From positions 230,553 to 294,552 of the forward strand of contig NW_017802902.1 of NCBI RefSeq assembly GCF_001625305.1: a stretch of 64,000 nucleotides of DNA. Direction: 5' to 3'. Within the stretch, counting starts at the first letter, position 1, and the number at the start of each line of letters is the position of its first letter. The notes below the pieces were generated by a model. It worked only from the letters and a program-made list of their open reading frames with translations. It was not told the origin of the DNA and did no database searches. Made by a program: the position numbers and the translations under genes. This DNA comes from Branchiostoma belcheri. Lineage: Eukaryota; Chordata; Leptocardii; Amphioxiformes; Branchiostomatidae. Below, one piece after another: positions 58,726 through 64,000 of this stretch.

Positions 58726-61700
58726 CGTCCGCCTGTGTCACCAATAACTCCAAAAGGTATACATGGATTGTCTTGATATTTGGTAGGTTGGTTATGAGTA
58801 CATGGCTTTTCGGTTCTGATATCTCTTGATCTGGACATGCTAGGGTCACGAATTTCTTTGTCTTCTGGAAAAATGTCGTTCAAGCTTGGTCCCCTTAGCA
58901 GCCTTTTCTAGAACTGCAAGGAAGAACCGGTTTTCTCTCATTGTGATTGTACCATTTCCTACCTAGAGGTACTATATATCTTGTGTTATCTTTACAATTA
59001 GCCTGCCCAGAGTTACCTGTTCCAACCAACGGCAACATGACAGGAGGTCATCTTTATGGAGACACAGTCACCTTTTCCTGTAATGAAGGCTACGAACTGG
59101 TCGGCTCTGAGAACAGAACTTGCCATACCAACCAGAGCTGGTCCGGTGCACAGCCTATTTGCTCCAGTAGGTGGCAGCTTTTAACATTATGATTTATAAT
59201 TGTGTATTGGAATTGATAATCAAAAAGCAGTTACTCAAGCAAATGGATATGATTTTGGAAACGGTCAGACGTCCAGACAAGGATGATGTCTTGAAAAGGA
59301 AACAAAATTTCCCTCTGGTCTCTTAGAGTCACTGAAGAAGGGTATACCTGAAACGTCTGACCGTTTCCAAAATCATATCCAGTTGCTTGATTAACTGCTT
59401 TTTGGCGTATCTTATTACCTGGATGTCTAACCTTCACCGACAAATTGATAATCAGTTTGCAATATACAGTACAATACGTTGTAACTATGTCCTGCTCCTG
59501 ATTTGTAATGATGCAATGATGGTGACAAAAATATCTAGATCTGCAAGTACCCTGTCATGAAAATCAATTTACATATTCTAGTAGAAATTTGTTGCTATCA
59601 TCATTGTACAATAAAATATGTTCATTGCCCTGACGCCTGTGTTACAGGAAAACTCTGCCAACAACTGATGGCACCTTCTAACGGCAACATCAGCGGCGGT
59701 AGTTCTTATGGGAACGTCGTTACGTATTACTGTGACGCTGGATACGAGATCAGCGGCGATAAAGAACGAACTTGCCAGTCGGACCAGACCTGGAGCGGCA
59801 CTCAGCCTACATGCGCCCGTGGGTTGTTTCTTTTATTTCACATGATTATGTTTCGTTGAGTTTTCTTTTTTTCCCAATTAAAGTAGTTCAGTCATTTCTG
59901 TTTGGTTTGGTGTGCTTAGTTGATGTCTTTGTGCCCTCTGCAGCACAGTGACTGCAAGTAGCCTTTTCTAACTAAAACTACCTAGCATCCTACGCCCTCT
60001 ATTAGGAAAACCCTGCCCAGAGCTACCGCATCCAACCAACGGCAACAGGACAGAAGGTCATCTTTACGGAGACACAGTCACATTTTCCTGCAACGAAGGC
60101 CACGAACTGATCGGTTATGAAAACAGAACTTGCCAGACCAACCAGAGCTGGTCCGGCGTGCAGCCCATTTGCTCCAGTAGGTGGCAGCTTTTAATATCGT
60201 GATATTGTAACGGGATTGATAATTAGTTTGGAATATACAGTACGATACGTTTCAACTATGTCTTGCTCCTTTAGATATTGCAATGTTGGCTACAAACATA
60301 TATACAGTCTACTTGCTATCATCATTGTACAATAAAAAAAGTTAATGGCCCTTACGCCGTTTTAACTGTGTTACAGTAAAACTCTGCCAACAACTGATGG
60401 CACCTTCTAATGGCAACATCTACGGCGGTAGTTCTTATGGGGACGTCGTTACGTATTACTGTGACGCTGGATACGAGATCAGCGGCGATGAAGAACGAAC
60501 TTGCCAGTCGGACCAGACCTGGAGCGGCACTCATCCTACATGCGCCCGTGGGTTGTTTCTTTTGTTTCACATGATTATGTTTCGTTAAGTTTTCAGATTT
60601 TTCCAAAGTGAAGTATAGTTCTAATATTTATGACAGACTGTTACATACAACGTATTTAAATGGTGTCTCTGAGTTTCCCTAATATAGAAATAATGCGTAC
60701 CTTTTCCTAATTACTACTAGTTTCATGTTTAAAGTCAAACATATAATTCAACACAAAGAAATCCTAGAGCTTTTTACCCTTCACCCTGGTCTTCTTCAAT
60801 AGACTAACCAAGTGAGACTTTGGCACGTGGTTTTTCTGAGGTGTGACTTGTTTATAGGATTCCTTTGACCCAGTGTTGACGTCACAATTAAGAGAAGCCA
60901 CGTGGCAAATCTCACTGGGTCATTTTACTGAGGAAGACCTAAGTGACTCGTCTAAAGTTCTAGGTGAGAACATTTCTTTGTGTTGGAACAAAATGTTTTA
61001 ACTTTATGTAATCCCAGTATCTTATTCATCTGAAACAGCGGGACTGTCCACTGTGCACGTGGTGATGATTGCCGTGGTGCCATCTGTGGTACTACTGGGA
61101 GTAGTAGCGGGGATTCTGGGATACCGGCGCGGCAGAAAGCGACAAAGTGACGACAATGAATTAAACCAGTTTGACTTTCATCCAGATATTCTAGGTATAT
61201 GATATCATGACATACTTGCAGTTTTTCCATTCTGTTATTCGGTACCAATGCGCAAAAACTATTGTGTAAATAGTCATGCTACATGTATGTATTACAAACA
61301 GGAAGCACGTATAAATCAATTAATTAGAAGTTGTGTTGCTAAAAGCTTAACTTACTTCACTTATTCTTTATTTTATTGATACAAATGCATATGTTTTGTA
61401 TTGTATTCAATAAGACAGAAAAGTGGGTATATTGATGATGAATACTGTTGTATTACACCGTGAGGCCTATTGAAGACACTGATGATGTTGTTTCACTGCT
61501 TTTAATCCCAGATGCAAAATTAACAAATTTGTACGAACCACCACCTTCACTTCCCCCGCCTGTGCCGGCTCGGCCACAGTTCCTAGAGTACGAGGTAAAC
61601 CCGGATGATCTGCTACTGAATGAACAGATCGGCAGAGGGGCCTTCGGCATCGCCTTCCTTGCGACTTTAAAGAGAGCTGTTGATGGTCTTCTCACGGAAC

Positions 61701-64000
61701 AAACAGTGGTGGCCAAAACTGTCCGTGGTAAGTCAACGTCAGCTGGTTATTAAGCTAATACCATATCTTCACTAACGCTAGGAGCTTCGTTGATTTATTT
61801 TGCCACACGTCTTCAAGTCAAGGCGCGAGGATGCTGCCGTCAAACTCTTCACACAGATGCTACGAGAAGACCACCCCCTACATGACCTTGTCCCTCTCTC
61901 CAGATCTACAGCTACCGGTCGTTCACTCAGGAACAAAAACACTATCTCTATCCCCCCGCCAGAACAAAACGACTACAGAACTATTTCCTTCGCCAGTCAA
62001 TTAGACTCTATAACCGGACTGTACAGATAGTGCCTGGCACAAGATAATGGACCTTGTAAATATCTGGGTTGTACACCTACTGTACTGTTTTTATAGTTGT
62101 TGTAAATATATAATTTTTTGACATTTTATCTTGTAAATATCGACGCCATTCAGGCAACATTGTATGTCATGTTTGTCTGTTATGTTTGATATCTTAATAA
62201 AGAATTGAATTGAATTGAATAATGGCTGAAAGCATGGCACACAGCACTTAAGCAGAGAAAGTTAGCCTTTGGTATGATCTGGCCCAAATGCAAAACAAGC
62301 ACTCTACTCCCTGAGCAATTACACCGGTGAAGCTTCAACAATGAAAGGTTTTTGTTAAATTTGCAGAGAACGCGAGAGAAGAGGAGATACAGAATTTTAT
62401 ACAAGAGGTCGACACCACCATCACCCTGAGGGGCCACATCAACCTGCTCGGTCTTGTGGGCTGTTGCACACTGTCCCACCCTCCCTACCTGGTGACGGAG
62501 TACATGCCGTATGGAGACCTCAAGAACTTCTTACTCAAGTGCAGGAAGGTAAATGTATATACCCTCCGTTTATAGCCATGTAACTTTAACCCTCAACAGT
62601 ACACCTTCCCGGACTGATTAATCTGTACACCTGGGGTCCGCGCGGACCCCAGAACAGTTTTTTGCTAATTTTTAGAAATTATCAACATGCTACCAGCTCA
62701 ATTGTTTTGCAAACTGATGTGTGAACCTCTGTGTCCACATTACATACAAAAACCATACATTTTGAACTTTTTCTATTTTTTGGTGAAGAAAAGAAGACAA
62801 GAAGAAATACCCGATTTTTAAACCCATTTCAGACTGAACACGCCTGTTTCGAGTGGAACATTTAGTTCGAACGCGCCGCTCCGCGCCTAACCTCATTTGC
62901 ATATATGGGAAAATTAACCTGCTCATTTGCATATATGGGAAAATACCGTGCTCCCGCTAGCGCACTGTGACTTTTGGCCTTTGACACCACAAATCATGAC
63001 GTATAGTCACATGCAACCATTTGCAATGGGAACAACGTTGCTACAGGGTAGCGAACAGAGTCTTGCGAGAATTGGTTGAGTCTTTAGCACCTCTAAGCCG
63101 CGAGAATGCAGAAATTACGAAGAAAACTGGCTGGTCTCTCTTCGGATGTGTATTAAAGAGCCAACGTAAGTAACGTTTACTTCTTGATATTTCAGTATGA
63201 CTACAAGTTTTCAGGAGCAAACTCTGGTGGTTTTCAAACCACAAATTATGTGTCTCTTAGAGCTGGAAAACTGGCGTTAGCCTGACACTTTCTTATTAGC
63301 AATATGGGGCGTCAAATGTTTAGATGCATGTTACACCATATTTACACGTTCGACTCATTAGCATCGGCAGTGTGTTCACACGTGTTACATAACTGTTGTT
63401 TGGGTTGCATGTATTTCCATACCTGTTCAAAAACTCCACTGCACTTGTTTCCTCAATTTTCCTCGTTTTGGGCCGACATAAGCATGGGACAGATCGGTTG
63501 GTGCATATAAAAGAAAAATAGCCCCCCTCCCCAAGTAGTATCACTCATGTACTAGTATATAATTTTGTGAATGTTTTCTTAACTTAGACTAGTTAAAGGG
63601 AACCCTGTACTGCTGTTGCCAATATTAACGAGGGAGACTTCAGTTTGCAAAACGTGAGTAAATGCCAATTTTACACATGTAACGTTAAAATTATAATATA
63701 TATAGTTCTTTACAGTGTGCATCATACAGCAATAGTCAGTACAGTTGAGCAAAACAATTGTCCACGCTTTGTTTTGGTACTGCTGCATGAAAAGATCTAA
63801 CTATAAATTCTACCTGTCAACTGTTTACATTTGTAACCATACAGTGCTATTGTGTTCACAGAAATGCCACAAGTACATGTATATAATACTTAGTAATGCT
63901 AAACATTGTTTCTACTCCGTAATTTGTTAACATCATTTCTAGATAACTACATTTGTACATTTCTCCTTCTTTTCTTTGGTGCAGGCACACCATCCTGTCT
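45371..64000 (+). CDS. CUB/sushi receptor tyrosine kinase (5' part; continues past the window)
   Basis: Type I receptor tyrosine kinase. Coding starts at ATG 45376, in an exon after a 5' acceptor (ttgttctcag). Exons join in phase to about 825 residues: signal peptide (1-26), CUB (27-139), sushi 1 (140-198), two related modules of about 100 residues (199-298, 299-414), sushi 2-5 (415-640), TM (about 647-669), proline-rich juxtamembrane (EPPPSLPPPVPARP) and kinase N-lobe with G-x-G-x-FG (733-738), Lys761 (VVAKTV), alpha-C Glu778 and hinge VTEYMPYGDLKNFL. The sequence favours the FGFR/VEGFR/Tie/RET-like group. The C-lobe, hence the catalytic HRD and DFG, lies beyond 64000. Ectodomain introns after the CUB are all phase 1, as in exon-shuffled proteins. 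Ligand unknown. Confidence 0.93.
45728..45990 (+). mobile_element. tRNA-derived SINE in RTK intron 1
   Basis: Head 'gtgtggcgtaggggcagagt' (A box), 'gggttcgagtcc' (perfect B box), then ccgatcttgtgcccttggga and the body shared with the minus-strand copy at 18560-18790. Not a functional tRNA gene: it is repeated and has a SINE body. Confidence 0.78.
46129..46256 (+). CDS. RTK exon: second half of CUB
   Basis: Acceptor gatctccag; LTGPQSVSPIGSTSNVMFLR...GFNFSYTSHNTS, completing the CUB fold (SNVMFLRFTSD, GFNFSY). Phase 2 in, phase 1 out, donor gtaagg. Confidence 0.9.
46438..47380 (-). mobile_element. Penelope-like element fragment, copy 2
   Basis: Direct repeat of 41757-42640, sharing flanks such as 'gggtcgctatatttgttgtc'. 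The minus strand gives YKIQCQGQNSKGP and KETYIGKTERSFKA (the GIY-YIG region), then frameshifted C-terminal blocks. It lies in RTK intron 2. Inactive. Confidence 0.75.
47590..47940. repeat. Family B copy, (GTAT)n microsatellite and dispersed repeat
   Basis: 'gtgggtgctac' and 'aaaatcatatctagttg' mark a family B copy at 47590-47670. A (tatg)n run follows at 47690-47750. The dispersed sequence 'gtgctgcagat', 'acctggacgtgctagg' lies at 47865-47940. Confidence 0.7.
48245..48421 (+). CDS. RTK exon: sushi (CCP) domain 1
   Basis: Acceptor atttttgcag, donor gtaata, phase 1-1. CWDPGVPANG, VRYTCLDGYWLLW, ITCQPNGTWSGVPPTC shows the four cysteines, the Trp and the Pro/Gly pattern of a sushi domain. Confidence 0.93.
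48430..49170. other. Start of RTK intron 3, no further gene seen
   Basis: AT-rich intronic sequence without recognisable exons up to the inverted-repeat structure starting near 49175. Confidence 0.4.
50090..51240 (+). repeat. Left tandem array (units of about 130-170 bp)
   Basis: Five to six units, each with 'aggctagc.gg.gggaccgtct', 'ttcacgg', 'aggcac.tagagtc' and 'ctacgcgtagt.gctgtagt', inverted relative to 52290-53175. A non-LTR 3' end (50268-50695) is inserted in it. Confidence 0.75.
50268..50695 (-). mobile_element. 3' end of a non-LTR retrotransposon
   Basis: The minus strand gives LCPTCNENIEDEFHFVMTCP then TYRKERDSLL, the C-terminal zinc-knuckle region of non-LTR elements, followed by about 75 further codons, a 3' UTR with aataaag and a (ttca/attga)n tail at 50268-50300. 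It interrupts a unit of the tandem array. Confidence 0.8.
51842..52026. mobile_element. Palindromic MITE, copy 1
   Basis: 'ctccaagcagaggtttgggg' faces 'ccccaaacatctacttggag'. Inner words cgtgttttt and cggggtttctttttt are also mirrored. About 185 bp. Confidence 0.75.
52290..53175 (-). repeat. Right tandem array, inverted to the left one
   Basis: About five units with 'gcctcgccaaggcaagg', 'caactacagcaacta', 'ctcaaggc.gt.gact' and 'agtgcc.atcggcac'. One unit is interrupted by the MITE at 52841. Confidence 0.75.
52841..53006. mobile_element. Palindromic MITE, copy 2
   Basis: Near-perfect hairpin: 'ctctccaagcagaggtttgg' against 'ccaagcctctgcttggagag', with 'aggcttttttatc.gggttt' against 'aaaccccgataaaaaaagcc'. 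Same family as 51842-52026. Confidence 0.85.
53180..54384. other. Intronic DNA, no exon recognised
   Basis: Part of RTK intron 3 inside the inverted structure. A GC-richer stretch (53500-54000) has an open frame but no domain or consistent splice pattern, so it is not called a gene. Confidence 0.4.
55460..55735 (-). mobile_element. Non-LTR RT fragment
   Basis: Minus-strand pieces YVANFKYLGSMMASSSHD, KLKLFNTTCVTILLYGCKS, ENKLNAFTTPCYRVVLNIKR in two frames: the RT C-terminal region, frameshifted. It ends at a (CA)n tract. Confidence 0.75.
55737..55800. repeat. (CA)n microsatellite
   Basis: About 31 uninterrupted CA units, followed by the related 'acacacacacgaacgcc'. The His/Thr and Cys/Val frames across it are artefacts. 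Confidence 0.97.
55805..56484. other. End of RTK intron 3
   Basis: AT-rich intronic sequence up to the acceptor tctgtgtcag at 56484; nothing else recognised. Confidence 0.4.
56485..56784 (+). CDS. RTK exon: unnamed ectodomain module 1
   Basis: Phase 1-1 exon of about 100 residues: CPTVVLYSGSNTLKDDKMAS, YTMTGDTRGDRPVYY, LYYNKPTMEWHVGQQF, and closing TGQEWIENPDVKIAC. It shares M.(S/T)YT.T....G.RPVY, the W.VG motif and the terminal W...C with the next exon. I cannot assign a named family. The donor is taken as G/gttcgt, which keeps phase 1; gtaaaa four bases on would not. Confidence 0.85.
56790..58212. other. RTK intron 4
   Basis: AT-rich. An inverted pair 'ttaatgacccgcc' (56851) and 'gggcgggccattaatg' (about 56961-56976) suggests a small hairpin element. 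No exon seen. Confidence 0.45.
58213..58560 (+). CDS. RTK exon: unnamed ectodomain module 2
   Basis: Acceptor gttcgttccag, donor gtaagt, phase 1-1, 115 codons: DDVPADVVVAQSAGGATNCA, MTTYTRTDQTSGGRPVY, DFLHFVEDFKQWWVG, SPWLLWDGNRWQVVW, ending TASC. Same pattern as module 1, with longer loops. Confidence 0.88.
58616..58726. repeat. (GT)n/(GC)n microsatellite
   Basis: Long (gt) runs with a central gcgcgcgcgcgc block, in RTK intron 5. The following 58735-58925 is a copy of the dispersed repeat (ccaataactcc, ctggacatgctagggtca). Confidence 0.95.
59002..59166 (+). CDS. RTK exon: sushi domain 2
   Basis: Phase 1-1. CPELPVPTNGNMTGGHLYGD, TVTFSCNEGYELVGSENRTC, SWSGAQPIC: complete sushi pattern. Acceptor acaattag, donor gtaggt. 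Confidence 0.92.
59223..59442. mobile_element. Complete family B hairpin element with TSD and empty site
   Basis: 220 bp between two copies of aattgataatca (59211-59222 and 59443-59454). The left part (aaaagcagttactcaagcaa, ggaaacggtcagacg) is inverted against the right (cgtctgaccgtttcc, ttgcttgattaactgctttt). The paralogous intron at 60210-60235 has the uninterrupted site gattgataattagtttg, a natural empty site. Confidence 0.85.
59648..59818 (+). CDS. RTK exon: sushi domain 3
   Basis: Phase 1-1. RKLCQQLMAPSNGNISGG, VVTYYCDAGYEISGDKERTC, TWSGTQPTC. Acceptor gtgttacag, donor gtgggt. Confidence 0.92.
60006..60176 (+). CDS. RTK exon: sushi domain 4
   Basis: Phase 1-1. RKPCPELPHPTNGNRTEGHL, TVTFSCNEGHELIGYENRTC, SWSGVQPIC. 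Close duplicate of sushi 2; it lacks an ATG, so simple ORF lists miss it. Confidence 0.92.
60377..60547 (+). CDS. RTK exon: sushi domain 5
   Basis: Phase 1-1. Nearly identical to sushi 3 (IKLCQQLMAPSNGNIYGG, YCDAGYEISGDEERTC, WSGTHPTC). Acceptor gtgttacag, donor gtgggt. Confidence 0.92.
61039..61194 (+). CDS. RTK exon: transmembrane segment
   Basis: Acceptor tgaaacag, phase 1-1. STVHVVMIAVVPSVVLLGVV then AGILGY is a 22-residue TM helix, followed by the basic stop-transfer RRGRKR. Confidence 0.9.
61512..61727 (+). CDS. RTK exon: juxtamembrane and glycine loop
   Basis: Acceptor taatcccag, donor gtaagt, phase 1-1. NLYEPPPSLPPPVPARPQF (possible SH3 ligand), then NEQIGRGAFGIAFLATLK and VVAKTVR: the nucleotide-binding loop and the invariant lysine. 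Confidence 0.93.
61800..62220 (+). mobile_element. 3' end of a non-LTR retrotransposon in the kinase intron
   Basis: Encodes FKSRREDAAVKLFTQMLRED, HPLHDLVPLSRSTATGRSL, the usual extreme C-terminus of a non-LTR ORF2, then a 3' UTR with taataaag and a (ttgaa)n tail at 62200-62220. Sense to the RTK. Confidence 0.8.
62367..62548 (+). CDS. RTK exon: kinase alpha-C to hinge
   Basis: Acceptor aatttgcag, phase 1 in, phase 0 out, donor gtaaat. EEEIQNFIQEVDTTITLRGH (alpha-C with Glu778), INLLGLVGCCT (beta-4), PPYLVTEYMPYGDLKNFLLK (hinge). Confidence 0.93.
62555..63984. other. Last RTK intron in the window
   Basis: Contains a 22-bp perfect palindrome at 62631-62652 (ctggggtccgc and its mirror) and a tandem duplication at about 62891-62944 of a segment with 'catttgcatatatgggaaaa', including the octamer ATTTGCAT twice. 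No exon seen before the acceptor tttggtgcag at 63984. Confidence 0.5.
63985..64000 (+). CDS. RTK exon, first 16 bases (cut by window edge)
   Basis: After a pyrimidine-rich acceptor the frame continues in phase 0 as AHHPV, fitting the hinge/alpha-D region of the kinase. Confidence 0.65.

Overview
The window looks like nuclear DNA of an invertebrate deuterostome, most probably a lancelet (Branchiostoma). This is inferred from several things together: spliced genes with GT-AG introns, a DBH/MOXD1-type copper monooxygenase, a CUB/sushi receptor tyrosine kinase, an LRR transmembrane receptor, many microsatellites, and a dense mix of non-LTR, Penelope-like, SINE and foldback elements. No species-specific marker was verified.

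Layout. (1) 0-5.4 kb: repeats, plus a 5'-truncated non-LTR retrotransposon at about 1.98-3.4 kb. (2) 5.67-10.1 kb (+): an LRR type I membrane receptor. One extra base in its C-terminal cap breaks the frame. Its cytoplasmic tail runs into an 81-bp tandem repeat that has decayed, and a 1,044-bp foldback transposon splits that repeat. (3) 10-16.4 kb: no gene seen; two copies of a repeat of about 0.9 kb and a CA-rich tract. (4) 16.8-34.8 kb (-): a complete MOXD1-like gene. Twelve exons join in phase into a 620-residue protein with a signal peptide, a DOMON domain, all six copper ligands and a hydrophobic C-terminus. The first exon with its flanks is present three times, and parts of exons 5 and 7 (with their splice donors) are also duplicated. 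The introns hold a SINE, foldback elements and a retrotransposon interrupted by a TIR element. (5) 35-45 kb: mostly repeats; one orphan signal-peptide exon (-), and two copies of another signal-peptide first exon (+) inside a duplicated block. (6) 45.4-64 kb (+): the 5' part of a receptor tyrosine kinase gene (signal peptide, CUB, sushi, two unnamed ~100-residue modules, four sushi, TM, kinase N-lobe). It runs off the right edge just after the splice acceptor of the next exon.

The MOXD1-like gene (-) and the RTK (+) are divergent and separated by repeat-rich DNA in which first exons have been duplicated on both sides. The most novel content is the RTK ectodomain with its unnamed module, the tripled MOXD1 first exon, and the repeat-tailed LRR receptor. 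Exon models were built by hand from splice consensus, reading phase and family knowledge; no transcript or database support was available.
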